64,000 nucleotides of DNA from Pelagibacteraceae bacterium AG-390-C22. GTDB taxonomy: Bacteria; Pseudomonadota; Alphaproteobacteria; Pelagibacterales; Pelagibacteraceae. Positions 8,871 through 17,267 of the stretch are shown here, piece after piece. Location: assembly GCA_003278125.1 (NCBI GenBank), contig QCGX01000004.1:27653-91652 (forward strand), written 5' to 3'. Every line of letters starts with the position of its first letter. Within the stretch, counting starts at the first letter, position 1. The notes under the pieces are model-generated. The model was not told the DNA's origin, did no database searches, and was given only the letters and a program-made list of their open reading frames with translations. Position numbers and translations under genes: made by a program.

Positions 8871-11398
8871 CAATTTTTTACAATGTAATTTATAATTTTG
8901 TTTTTGACAAAAATAGTCTTTAAAATCTTTTTATTTATTATGTATTTATTGGCTTTTAATGATTTATTTACGAGGTCAGCTATTTCAGTTTCTTCTAAAT
9001 TTCTTTTTACATTTAGTACATCTCTTGTCTTACCATTTATCTGTACAACCATCTTTATTTCACTATTTTTGACTGTCTCATGATTAACTTTTGGCCATTG
9101 ATTCAATTCCTCACATTTTAAATTTGTTAAACATTCGTAGGCAATATGAGGGGTAAAAGGTATCATCAACTTCATTATTTTAATCATATTTGTCATTAAT
9201 ACTTTGTTATTTATTTCTAATTCTAAGGAGTCATTAAAATATCTATAAATTTCATAAAACTGTGCAATAGCCACATTAAATTGAAAACGATTTATAGCAT
9301 TATCAATTTTGTAAACATAAAGGTCTACTTTATCTTCAAAAGATTTTTGTTTTTTCTCGTTTGCTTTTGTTTCAGCTTTATTCAATATTGACTGATTAAG
9401 ATTCCAAATTTTTTGCAGAAATTTACTTGATGAAACTACACCTGCATCAGACCACTGAACATCTTTTTCAGGAGGACTATCAGATAATATAAACCATCTA
9501 ACTGAGTCAGCTCCATATTGCTTAATCATGGTTTCAGGATCTACAGTATTTTTTTTAGATTTAGACATTGACTCTGATGCACCAATTGTAACTTTAGATT
9601 TATCAGTTTTTTTTATAGCTTTTTTTTCTGAAATTTTTTCTATTTCAATAGGACTTAACCAATTACCTTTGGTATCCTTATAAGTTTCATGACATACCAT
9701 TCCCTGTGTAAATAAATTTTTAAAAGGCTCAGAGTATTTAATTTGAGTATTAGTATTTTTAATAGCCTTCATAAAAAAACGTGAGTAAAGGAGATGTAAA
9801 ATCGCATGTTCTATGCCTCCAATATATTGATCTACAGGCATCCAGTAATTTGCTTCTTTAGTTTCAAAAGGGTATTTTTCGTCTTTAGGGGAACAGAATC
9901 TTAAAAAATACCATGAAGAGTCCACGAATGTATCTAGAGTGTCCGTCTCTCTAACAGCTGGTTTCCCAGTTTTTTTACAGGTTGTCTTTTTCCAACTCGG
10001 ATGATTTTCCAGAGGATTTCCAGAAGAATTAAGATCAACATCCTCTGGAAGAGTAATAGGCAGTTCACTTTTATCTACTGGCACAATAGAACCATCCTCA
10101 AGGTAAATCATTGGTATAGGGCAACCCCAATATCTTTGCCTGGATATTCCCCAGTCTTTCAGTCTGAATAAAATTTTTTTTTCCCCAATCTTATTTTTCT
10201 CAATTTTATCAATAATAGTTTTTTTAGCCTCATCTACACTTAGACCATTTAAAAAATCAGAATTTATGATCTTACCGCTGCCAGTATAAGCTGTCTTCAT
10301 TTTTTCACCTTTTTCAGAATCATTTTCATCAGATACTACTTTTATAATTGGTAGTTTATATTTTTTTGCAAAATCAAAATCTCTTTGATCATGTGCCGGA
10401 CAACCAAAGATAGCTCCATTTCCGTAATCCATTAAAACAAAATTTGCTACATATATTGGTAACTTTTTATTTTTAAGAAATGGATGTTCTGCAAATAATT
10501 TCGTATCAAAACCTAGCTTCTCTGCATTTGCTAAGGCTTCTTCCGTCGTTCCAATTTTTGAACATTCCTTTTGAAATTTTTTAAAATCAGGTTTTTCATT
10601 AAAATTTTTTGAAATTTCATGATCTGAAGATATAGCAATAAAACTTGCACCAAAAATTGTGTCAGGTCTAGTAGTAAATATTCTTAATTTTTTATTTATA
10701 CTCTTAATTTCAAAATCTAATTCACAACCAGTTGACTTCCCGATCCAATTTTTTTGCATTAGTTTAACTTTATCTGGCCAGCCACTTAAATCATCTAAGT
10801 CTTTTAAAAGTTGATCAGAAAATTTTGTGATATTAAAAAACCATTGTGATAATTTCTTTCTTTCTACTACAGCATTAGATCTCCAGCCCTTGCCATTTAT
10901 AACTTGCTCGTTGGCTAATACTGTCTTTTCTACTGGATCCCAGTTAACATATGTTTCTTTTCTAGAAACTAGTCCTTGATTATAAAAATCAATAAATAGT
11001 TCCTGCTGATGTTTGTAGTAGTTTTGATTACAAGTAGATATTTCTAAATCCCAATCTATTGATAATCCCAACATCTTTAGTTGATGTTTCATTGTTTTTA
11101 TATTTTCTTCAGTCCAATTTTTAGGATTTGTATTGTTTTCTCTTGCTGCATTTTCAGCAGGAAGACCGAAAGAATCCCATCCCATTGGATGTAAAACATT
11201 AAAGCCATTTAGATATTTATAACGCGCTATAACATCACCGATGGTATAATTTCTCACATGACCCATGTGAATTTTTCCTGATGGATAAGGAAACATCTCA
11301 AGACAATAAAATTTTTTTCCATCTTTATTATGTAATTTTGAGGAATTAAATCTATCTTGCCATTTTTTTTCAATTACTTGAAAGTTTACTCTTTCCAT
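8870..11398 (-). CDS. leuS: Leucyl-tRNA synthetase
   Basis: This is the class I aminoacyl-tRNA synthetase that charges tRNA-Leu. At 842 aa it is full length. The HIGH signature is [15 protein letters not shown] at about residues 37-51. The editing (CP1) domain contains [12 protein letters not shown]. The leucine-specific RFCSPKD region and the KMSKS loop [13 protein letters not shown] follow, then the C-terminal anticodon-binding helices. The C-terminal domain uses [11 protein letters not shown]. lptE follows with a one-base overlap. No frameshift or missing motif is seen. Confidence 0.98.
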   Translation of the reverse strand: MERVNFQVIEKKWQDRFNSSKLHNKDGKKFYCLEMFPYPSGKIHMGHVRNYTIGDVIARYKYLNGFNVLHPMGWDSFGLPAENAARENNTNPKNWTEENIKTMKHQLKMLGLSIDWDLEISTCNQNYYKHQQELFIDFYNQGLVSRKETYVNWDPVEKTVLANEQVINGKGWRSNAVVERKKLSQWFFNITKFSDQLLKDLDDLSGWPDKVKLMQKNWIGKSTGCELDFEIKSINKKLRIFTTRPDTIFGASFIAISSDHEISKNFNEKPDFKKFQKECSKIGTTEEALANAEKLGFDTKLFAEHPFLKNKKLPIYVANFVLMDYGNGAIFGCPAHDQRDFDFAKKYKLPIIKVVSDENDSEKGEKMKTAYTGSGKIINSDFLNGLSVDEAKKTIIDKIEKNKIGEKKILFRLKDWGISRQRYWGCPIPMIYLEDGSIVPVDKSELPITLPEDVDLNSSGNPLENHPSWKKTTCKKTGKPAVRETDTLDTFVDSSWYFLRFCSPKDEKYPFETKEANYWMPVDQYIGGIEHAILHLLYSRFFMKAIKNTNTQIKYSEPFKNLFTQGMVCHETYKDTKGNWLSPIEIEKISEKKAIKKTDKSKVTIGASESMSKSKKNTVDPETMIKQYGADSVRWFILSDSPPEKDVQWSDAGVVSSSKFLQKIWNLNQSILNKAETKANEKKQKSFEDKVDLYVYKIDNAINRFQFNVAIAQFYEIYRYFNDSLELEINNKVLMTNMIKIMKLMIPFTPHIAYECLTNLKCEELNQWPKVNHETVKNSEIKMVVQINGKTRDVLNVKRNLEETEIADLVNKSLKANKYIINKKILKTIFVKNKIINYIVKN

Positions 11399-11405
11399 TA
11401 AGAAT

Positions 11406-11951
11406 TTATTTCTTCTTCTTTTTATTTTTAGATTCTTTTTCTAATAAAGCAGCTTTTCTAAGTATTGTTGTATGCAATTCTTCTTTAATTTTTGTGTTTG
11501 ATAATAAAACTACTCTGCAATTAAGATTAGCCGAACAGATTTTTTGATGAACAATAACTTTTAAGCTTTCACTTCTTATATCATTAGATAAAAATCTTAG
11601 AGAAATTTTAATCGACTCTTTTGATGAATCATTATCAGAATACCAATCTGTAATAATTACACCTCCTGAATAATCTACTGTTGTTAATGGAAGAAAATCT
11701 AAAGTTTCTAATGAGGCTCTCCACATGGGATTAGATGAGCTAAACTCATACGTCGTTCCTCTTCCAATTCCTCTGGTAATGCCACCAATTGATGCTCCTC
11801 TTCCTTCCTCAATGTTTTTTCTTGCTTTAGCTTGAGCCCCGTCCGGACGAGTTCGTTGATCAACTTTTTCGTATCCACCGCATGCAGTAAGCGCCAAAAG
11901 GATTGTTATTAGAGCTGCTATTAGAGGAACTTTAATCTTAAAAATAATCAT
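11406..11951 (-). CDS. DUF3576 family lipoprotein
   Basis: This 181-aa predicted lipoprotein has an N-terminal hydrophobic helix (residues about 8-22) ending in lipobox LTAC|GG, so lipidation at the cysteine is expected. The mature part has a low-complexity basic stretch ([18 protein letters not shown]) and then a conserved domain with [18 protein letters not shown] and [14 protein letters not shown]. That is the pattern of DUF3576, a family of unknown function typical of alphaproteobacteria, often upstream of leuS as here (7-bp gap). The C-terminus ends in a lysine run. Function is unknown; envelope location is inferred from the lipobox. Confidence 0.85.
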   Translation of the reverse strand: MIIFKIKVPLIAALITILLALTACGGYEKVDQRTRPDGAQAKARKNIEEGRGASIGGITRGIGRGTTYEFSSSNPMWRASLETLDFLPLTTVDYSGGVIITDWYSDNDSSKESIKISLRFLSNDIRSESLKVIVHQKICSANLNCRVVLLSNTKIKEELHTTILRKAALLEKESKNKKKKK

Positions 11952-12119
11952 AATTTTTATAGTATATCCTTATATATCTGCAAAAATGCTAAAATTACCA
12001 TTTATTTAGTTTTTATAAGAGATTATAGTGTTGTATTTTTACAACAATCGAAATAAAAGACAAGTTTTTAAGTACTTTAAAGCCCTTAAAAACCAATAAT
12101 TTGATAAAAAACAAGCATT

Positions 12120-12135
12120 ATTATTAATTAATAAT
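12120..12135. repeat. 16-bp perfect AT palindrome in the porin leader
   Basis: ATTATTAATTAATAAT is a perfect palindrome just upstream of the porin ribosome-binding site (AAAGGA, 12139-12144). It contains only A and T, so chance is a real possibility. A short hairpin (GTTGTA/TACAAC) also lies at 12030-12045 in the same 200-bp leader. Confidence 0.35.
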
Positions 12136-12151
12136 TAACTAAAGGAAAAAT

Positions 12152-13207
12152 ATGAAAAACATAACTAAAACTTTACTTGTGTTAGTTTCTTCACTTTCTA
12201 TTTCTTTTGCTGCTACAGCAGGCGAACTTGCAGTTTCAGGTTCAGCTAAAGCATCATACGTAATAGGTGGATCAACTGACTCAAACAGTAAAGGTATTGG
12301 TGTTGGTAACGAATTGAACTTCACAGCGTCTGGTGAAATGGACAATGGATTTACATGGAGTTACAGCACAGAGTTAGATCCAGCAGATGGTGGAACAGCT
12401 ACAAATGACGACTCTCAATTAGTAATTGGGATGGGCGACATGGGTACAGTTGGTTTCTACGATTCAGAAGGTGGATTATCTAAAGAGCTTGGTTACGGAA
12501 TTGGAGCTTTAGGAACAGGTACAGACTACAACAACACTATGACGATTCAATATGGTGGAACTGTATCTACTTCTCCTAACGTACAATATCACTTACCAGC
12601 TGATCTTTTACCTTTCGGTCTAACTGCTAAAGTTGGTTTCGTACCAAACTTAAGCGATGGATCAGGTAACAGCTTTAAAAACAGTGGACCTCTACAAACT
12701 AATAGCTTAGCAGGTGATACAGCTACTCAATATCAAGTAACTGCAGCACCAATGGATGGTTTATCAATTGGAGCAGACTATTATTCAACGGATGATGGTA
12801 CAGCTACAGCTCAGGACTATGAGTCTGGTAACTATTATGCTCAATACGCTATGGGTAACTGGAAAGTTGGTTACAACAAAGGTCACTATGCGCCAGCATT
12901 ATCTAACAAAAACGGTTCCGTATCTGAGTATGAAAATACTGCGTGGGGAATTGAATTTGCAGTAAATGATGCATTGAGTGTTTCATACAACGAAGAAACA
13001 TCTGAAGCTACAACTAGTGTTGCTATCGTAGCAGGTGCTAGCTCTGGAGTTAAAACATCTGTAGAATCTGAAATGGAATCTATTCAGGTTGCTTATATAA
13101 TGGGTGGAGCTACTCTAGGTATATCTGTAGTTGATGTAGGAAACGCTGACTACGTAGCAAATAAAGATGAGAAAAGAACTGTATTTGCACTAGCTATGGA
13201 CTTTTAA
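12152..13207 (+). CDS. Outer-membrane porin (Gram-negative porin family)
   Basis: This 351-aa beta-barrel protein has a classical signal peptide (MKNITKTLLVLVSSLSIS...AATAG, cleavage near residue 23). Amphipathic strands follow, rich in Gly, Ser, Thr and Asn, with the typical porin start GELAVSGSAKASYV. It ends in phenylalanine (FALAMDF), the BAM-recognition signature of outer-membrane proteins. Codon and amino-acid use differ from neighbours: few lysines, more GGT/GCA/ACA codons, as expected of a highly expressed exported protein. A good RBS (AAAGGA) sits 8 bp before the ATG. The 200-bp leader and a strong terminator make it a monocistronic unit. Solute specificity cannot be read from the sequence. 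Confidence 0.88.
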   Translation: MKNITKTLLVLVSSLSISFAATAGELAVSGSAKASYVIGGSTDSNSKGIGVGNELNFTASGEMDNGFTWSYSTELDPADGGTATNDDSQLVIGMGDMGTVGFYDSEGGLSKELGYGIGALGTGTDYNNTMTIQYGGTVSTSPNVQYHLPADLLPFGLTAKVGFVPNLSDGSGNSFKNSGPLQTNSLAGDTATQYQVTAAPMDGLSIGADYYSTDDGTATAQDYESGNYYAQYAMGNWKVGYNKGHYAPALSNKNGSVSEYENTAWGIEFAVNDALSVSYNEETSEATTSVAIVAGASSGVKTSVESEMESIQVAYIMGGATLGISVVDVGNADYVANKDEKRTVFALAMDF

Positions 13208-13229
13208 TTAAGTCGTAGTTAATTAAAAT

Positions 13230-13805
13230 TTAAAAAAGCCGGTTAAATAATTTAGCCGGCTTTTTTTTTATTTCAGACAAAAGGGCAAAAGAATTAGATT
13301 TGACCATTTTTAACTTCATCAAATTAGATAATTTAATGCCACCTAAAGGCACTAAATTTTCCCTTCTAGATAATTTAAAGAGGTTAAACTTAATTATACC
13401 CAGGAAGCCTTTTTTCAACGGATGAGAGACTTTAAATAATCTGGAAAAGATAATAGTAGAGCAACCTTGCAAGATTTTTATGTTGAGTTCCTTAATATTA
13501 TGTGCAGATCCAATTATTTTATAGTTAGCTTTTTTTAATTTTGCTAGCCTGAGATTTGAGTTGTGCGCCGAAATATATAAACCATCAGCTCTTAGGTTTG
13601 ATGTTAGCTTTTCATCATTCGATACATAGAAATCTATCTTTTTAGATTTACAACGCCTTCTAAATCTTACTAATTTATCAATATTTTCTATTTTACCCTT
13701 ATTTCTATAAATGATTATGTATTTATTAATAAGTTTGATATTTCTTAAATCTATATCTTTGATATTTTCTATTATTAAAAAATATTTATTTTTAAAGGTA
13801 AACAT
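13230..13805 (-). CDS. ThiE/TenI-like TIM-barrel protein (degenerate thiamine-phosphate synthase family)
   Basis: The track starts at 13916, but the ATG at 13805 (MFTFKNKYFLIIEN) directly abuts the divergent yggS start and fits the family, giving 191 aa. Motifs in ThiE order are visible: IIIYRNKGK for the QLReK strand, FYVSNDEK for the NDR strand, RADGLYIS for GADGVHLGQ, YKIIGSAHNIKE for IIGvStHs, STIIFSRLFKVS for the GPvfpT loop, and LVPLGGIKLSNL for the AIGGI-N element. Several catalytic positions are changed: HLGQ became YISA and the TxTK loop is altered. It may therefore be TenI-like or no longer a thiamine-phosphate synthase. The last codons form the porin terminator hairpin. Confidence 0.6.
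   Translation of the reverse strand: MFTFKNKYFLIIENIKDIDLRNIKLINKYIIIYRNKGKIENIDKLVRFRRRCKSKKIDFYVSNDEKLTSNLRADGLYISAHNSNLRLAKLKKANYKIIGSAHNIKELNIKILQGCSTIIFSRLFKVSHPLKKGFLGIIKFNLFKLSRRENLVPLGGIKLSNLMKLKMVKSNSFALLSEIKKKPAKLFNRLF
13232..13269 (+). terminator. Rho-independent terminator of the porin gene, overlapping the end of the ThiE-like gene
   Basis: AAAAAAGCCGGTTAAAT pairs with ATTTAGCCGGCTTTTTT (one T-G wobble), with a tiny loop and nine T residues. This is the most GC-rich hairpin between the genes of the window. On the minus strand the same bases encode the final residues PAKLFNRLF and lead into a T-tract carrying the TAA stop, so it can act in both directions. Confidence 0.92.
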
Positions 13806-14456
13806 ATGAACATCATAGTTGAAAGATTTAATAAAATAAAATCGAATATATCTAAAATAGATAACGCCAATGCTTTGAAAATAATAGCAATTAGCAAAAC
13901 TTTCTCTTTGGACCATATAATGCCCTTAATTGAATTCGGTCACAATCATTTCGGCGAAAATAAAGTTCAGGAAGCAGACGCTAAGTGGCATAAAGTTAAA
14001 AAAGAAAAGAAAAACTTAAGATTACATATGGTAGGCAAATTACAAAGTAATAAGGCAAAAAAAGCAGTTCAAATATTTGACTACATTCATTCCCTCGAAA
14101 ACCAAAAACTGGCTGATACTTTATCTAAGTGTCAAAATGAAATAAACAAATCTATCAATTATTTTATTCAAGTAAATATTGGTAACGAATCTCAAAAAGC
14201 TGGCGTCAAATATAATGAAGTAGATCAGTTTTATAACTACTGCACTAGAGAAAAAAAAATGAATATTATAGGGTTAATGGCAATACCTCCAAATGATGAA
14301 AATACTGAAAAGTATTTCAAAAGCCTTTCAGAGTTAAATTCGTCATTAGGTCTTAAAGAACTTAGTATGGGCATGTCCTCTGATTACATGAAAGCTATTA
14401 ATTATAAAGCCACTTACCTAAGAATAGGTAGCGCGATATTTGGGGAAAGATCTTAA
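13806..14456 (+). CDS. YggS/PROSC family pyridoxal-phosphate homeostasis protein
   Basis: This PLP-binding, alanine-racemase-fold protein buffers free pyridoxal 5'-phosphate. It is 216 aa, the usual size. The PLP lysine is in IIAISKTF (about residue 28). The family signatures are FGENKVQEADAKW, LHMVGKLQSNKAKKA, FIQVNIGNESQKAGV, LMAIPP, LSMGMSSDYMKAI and RIGSAIFGER. The start ATG is immediately next to the start codon of the divergent ThiE-like gene (CATATG). An AAAGG-like RBS lies within that gene's first codons. The end overlaps the convergent YkuD gene by 4 bp. Confidence 0.95.
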   Translation: MNIIVERFNKIKSNISKIDNANALKIIAISKTFSLDHIMPLIEFGHNHFGENKVQEADAKWHKVKKEKKNLRLHMVGKLQSNKAKKAVQIFDYIHSLENQKLADTLSKCQNEINKSINYFIQVNIGNESQKAGVKYNEVDQFYNYCTREKKMNIIGLMAIPPNDENTEKYFKSLSELNSSLGLKELSMGMSSDYMKAINYKATYLRIGSAIFGERS

Positions 14457-14944
14457 ATTATATTTATAATTGTTTTTCTATTAATCCTTTTTAAAATTTC
14501 TTTTAAATCTTTTTTGCTCACAGCAATACATCCATTAGTTTTGTTATAATTTTTTTTTGCAACATGGATAAAGATAGCGCTTCCTTTATTTCTACGTATA
14601 GGATTTAGATTGAAGTTTAGAACTAAAATTATGTCGTAAGTATTATTAGTTTTATAAAGTTTTTCAAAATTATATTCAAAAGGCAATCTAATAAGTTTAT
14701 TATAAGACTTTGACTTAGGATCATCACACCATCCCATATCTTTACGAATAATTAATTTAGTTAATTTAGTCTTTAAATTGGGAATACGATCTTTTCTATA
14801 TAGTATATATTTAACTTTGAATTTTCCTCTAGGTGTAATCTGGTCTCCTTCTCTCTTTTTTCTACCAATTCCTCTTTTACCTGTAGAGCATTTTACTTTA
14901 TAATTATTGAAAAAGAGTTTTTTATTTTTTATTAGAATATGCAT
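14453..14944 (-). CDS. L,D-transpeptidase-like YkuD-domain protein
   Basis: This 163-aa protein carries the YkuD catalytic signature as IFIHVAKKNYNKTNGCIAVS: an upstream histidine and the Gly-Cys-Ile motif with the nucleophilic cysteine. The family segments GKRGIGRKKREGDQITPRGKFKV near residues 21-43 also match. No convincing signal peptide is seen; the N-terminus MHILIKNKKLFF is short and charged. Periplasmic action is therefore uncertain. YkuD enzymes form 3-3 peptidoglycan crosslinks or attach lipoproteins, and which applies here is unknown. Its start codon shares a 6-bp palindrome with the divergent regulator (ATGCAT), implying coupled expression. Confidence 0.85.
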   Translation of the reverse strand: MHILIKNKKLFFNNYKVKCSTGKRGIGRKKREGDQITPRGKFKVKYILYRKDRIPNLKTKLTKLIIRKDMGWCDDPKSKSYNKLIRLPFEYNFEKLYKTNNTYDIILVLNFNLNPIRRNKGSAIFIHVAKKNYNKTNGCIAVSKKDLKEILKRINRKTIINII

Positions 14945-15565
14945 ACAATTAATGTTTTAACTTTTGGTTCAAGAAATTTTAACACTTCGCTAGAAGAACT
15001 TAAAGATTATTTAAACTTTAAACTAACTTTCGCTGATAAAGAGATAAACAAAGAAACCTTAAATAATCACGATGTCTTAATTCTTCACCAAGATGGATTA
15101 TTAGGAGATTCTTTAGAAAAATTATTAAAAGATAGTAAAAAAATTAAGATTTTAGTCTCAAATAAAAGTGATAAAAAAAAAGATCAATTTAATGAAATCA
15201 TTTCTTTACCTCTTAAAATATCAGATCTCAATCAAATTGTAGAAAATGCGATCACGAAAAAAAATTTCAGCAAAAATTCATCTATATTAATTAAACAATA
15301 TAAGTTGGATAAAAATGAAAAAAAATTAATAAAAAATAAAAATTATATTTTGTTAACTGAAAAAGAGATACAACTTTTAGAGTTATTTTTAGACAACAAA
15401 AAACCTATCAGTAAAAACATAATTTTAAAAGAAGTTTGGAAGTATTCGACATCTGCAGATACCCATACTGTAGAAACGCATATTTATAGATTAAGAAAAA
15501 AGATAAAGTCTAAATTTTTAGATGAAAATTTTATCTTAAACAACAAAGATGGATATTTATTATGA
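14939..15565 (+). CDS. OmpR-type winged-helix regulator with degenerate receiver domain
   Basis: The C-terminal part (about 130-208) is a clear Trans_reg_C winged helix: LTEKEIQLLELFLDNKKPISKNIILKEVW, the recognition region TVETHIYRLRKKIKSK, and the wing NKDGYLL. The N-terminal 115 residues look like a receiver fold, but the key residues are gone. The first strand (INVLTFGSRN) lacks the acidic pair. The phosphoacceptor position in HDVLILHQDG aligns with His50. The conserved K-P element reads LPLK. It is probably an 'atypical' regulator not controlled by phosphorylation. It is divergent from the YkuD gene and overlaps the ArfA-like ORF by 4 bp (ATGA). Target genes are unknown. Confidence 0.85.
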   Translation: MHTINVLTFGSRNFNTSLEELKDYLNFKLTFADKEINKETLNNHDVLILHQDGLLGDSLEKLLKDSKKIKILVSNKSDKKKDQFNEIISLPLKISDLNQIVENAITKKNFSKNSSILIKQYKLDKNEKKLIKNKNYILLTEKEIQLLELFLDNKKPISKNIILKEVWKYSTSADTHTVETHIYRLRKKIKSKFLDENFILNNKDGYLL

Positions 15566-15669
15566 AGAAAAGAAATAAAATAGCTTTAGATTTATTTACT
15601 AATAAATATCGTAAACGTATCGTCAAACCAAAAAAAGGAAAAGGTAGTTTTAAAAGAAGAAAAAAATAA
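15562..15669 (+). CDS. ArfA-like minimal ribosome-rescue factor (35 aa)
   Basis: This ORF is too short for the track. It starts at the ATG overlapping the preceding stop (ATGA) and encodes a very basic 35-residue protein that ends RRKK. The core NKIALDLFTNKYRKRI followed by KPKKGKGSFKRRK aligns well with the E. coli ArfA core ([25 protein letters not shown]), including the KKGKGS(Y/F) block. ArfA binds ribosomes stalled without a stop codon and recruits RF2. Here the N-terminal extension and the C-terminal hydrophobic tail of E. coli ArfA are absent. A normal TAA stop is present 2 bp before the convergent kinase gene. The identification rests on a short motif, so function is inferred. Confidence 0.72.
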   Translation: MKKRNKIALDLFTNKYRKRIVKPKKGKGSFKRRKK

Positions 15670-15670
15670 T

Positions 15671-16600
15671 CTAATTAAGTCGAGCGCCAATTTTTTGAAT
15701 TATTTTCGACGACATTTCAGTACCTTTATTTAAACTTTCTTTAAGAGATAGATTGTTTACGTGACCATGTAGAAAACCTGCTGCAAATAGATCACCAGCA
15801 CCAGTTAAGTCTTTAATTTTAAGATTTTTTTGAGCTTTGCATTCAACAATTTCATCTCCTTTAATTGCGATTGCTCCTTTTTCACCTCTAGTAATAACTA
15901 ACAATTTTTTAATTTTTTTTGAAAATTCAATAACATTATTAAAATCTCTTGTATCTATTAAAGACATTATTTCTTGTTCATTAGCAAAAGCAATATGTAA
16001 TTTATTTTTAACCAAATTTAAAAAATGTGGCTTATGCCTTTCTACGCAGAACAAATCTGATAAAGACATTGCTACTTGATCAGAGTTTTCAATTGCTTTT
16101 TCAAAAGCCTTTTTTGGCTCTCCTTCATCCCAAAGATATCCTTCTAGAAATACAAGATCACTATTTTTCACTGAGTTAACATCTATATCATTCTCATTAA
16201 TTTTTCCTGCAGTTCCAAGGAATGTACACATAGTTCTCTCAGAGTCAGGAGTAATTAAAATCAAACAAGTGCCAGTAGGAATTGCTTCTTTTTTTTTAGA
16301 ATAAAAATATTTAACTTTCTCTTTTTTGAGTCCTACTTCGTACTTGGCGCCCAGCTCATCATCGCTTACTTTACCAATAAAACCTACTTTATTTCCTAGC
16401 TGAGAAAGACCTACAATTGAATTTGCAACTGAACCACCAGAAACTGTTTCTTCAATCCGAAGATTTGATAGTAATTTCTTAAACTCACTCTCATCCACAA
16501 GCTTCATAGTGCTTTTTGTTAATTTGTTATTAGTTAGAAAGTTTTCTTCTACTTTACAGATAACATCAACAATTGCATTTCCAATTCCTATAACTTTCAT
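15671..16600 (-). CDS. PfkB-family carbohydrate/adenosine kinase
   Basis: This 309-aa ribokinase-fold enzyme has the N-terminal strand MKVIGIGNAIVDVICKVEE, the substrate-side glycine motif SGGSVANSIVGLSQLG, and the second PfkB signature DLTGAGDLFAAGFLHG with the catalytic aspartate and anion hole. The GNAIVDV start and overall pattern resemble the adenosine-kinase-like group common in alphaproteobacteria, but substrate assignment from sequence alone is tentative; other sugars or nucleosides remain possible. It lies 3 bp upstream of the nth stop on the same strand, so co-transcription with nth is likely. Confidence 0.88.
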   Translation of the reverse strand: MKVIGIGNAIVDVICKVEENFLTNNKLTKSTMKLVDESEFKKLLSNLRIEETVSGGSVANSIVGLSQLGNKVGFIGKVSDDELGAKYEVGLKKEKVKYFYSKKKEAIPTGTCLILITPDSERTMCTFLGTAGKINENDIDVNSVKNSDLVFLEGYLWDEGEPKKAFEKAIENSDQVAMSLSDLFCVERHKPHFLNLVKNKLHIAFANEQEIMSLIDTRDFNNVIEFSKKIKKLLVITRGEKGAIAIKGDEIVECKAQKNLKIKDLTGAGDLFAAGFLHGHVNNLSLKESLNKGTEMSSKIIQKIGARLN

Positions 16601-16603
16601 TTT

Positions 16604-17257
16604 TTAAGCTTTTTTTGTTTTAATTGGTTTGTTTCTTTTTGGATAACAGCTTTTACAAATTTTACAAGATATACCGTAACATTCTCTAGCCTGACAGTAT
16701 TCTCTTCCATACCAAATTATCTGCAGATGGAGTTTATTCCATGATTTTTTTGGAAATAATCTCTTCAAATCTTTTTCAGTCTGAATAACATTTTTACCAT
16801 TGGTCAATCCCCATCTTTGTGCTAATCGATGGATGTGAGTATCTACTGGAAAAGCAGGGTGTCCAAAACCTTGAGACATTACTACACTAGCAGTTTTATG
16901 TCCTACTCCGTGTAATTTTTCCAAATCTTCAAAATTTCCAGGCACTTTTCCCCCATGTTTTTCAACCAATTGTTTTGAGAGTAGATATACGCTTTTAGCT
17001 TTTCTTTTAAAAAAACCAGTACTTCTTATTAATTGTTCAATTTTTTTTCTTCCAAGTTTTATAAAGTGTTCAGGCTTATTATATTTTGGGTATATTTTTC
17101 TAGTCGCTTTATTTACATTTATATCTGTAGTTTGTGCAGACAAAGCTACAGACACTAGTAAAGTAAATAAGTTTCTATGTTTTAAGGGCACTGAAACTCG
17201 AGGATAAAATTTATTTAAAAGTCTTAATACTATAGTCGCTCTTCTATTTTCACTCAT
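16604..17257 (-). CDS. nth: Endonuclease III
   Basis: Nth is a bifunctional DNA glycosylase/AP lyase for oxidised pyrimidines. At 217 aa it has the usual length. The helix-hairpin-helix LEKLHGVGHKTASVVM contains the catalytic lysine. The GPD loop FPVDTHIHRLAQRWGL contains the catalytic aspartate. The C-terminal 4Fe-4S cluster ligands have the standard C-x6-C-x2-C-x5-C spacing (CQARECYGISCKICKSC). All key residues are present. It lies between the PfkB kinase and dapB on the minus strand with short gaps. Confidence 0.97.
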   Translation of the reverse strand: MSENRRATIVLRLLNKFYPRVSVPLKHRNLFTLLVSVALSAQTTDINVNKATRKIYPKYNKPEHFIKLGRKKIEQLIRSTGFFKRKAKSVYLLSKQLVEKHGGKVPGNFEDLEKLHGVGHKTASVVMSQGFGHPAFPVDTHIHRLAQRWGLTNGKNVIQTEKDLKRLFPKKSWNKLHLQIIWYGREYCQARECYGISCKICKSCYPKRNKPIKTKKA

Positions 17258-17267
17258 TGTTTTAAAT

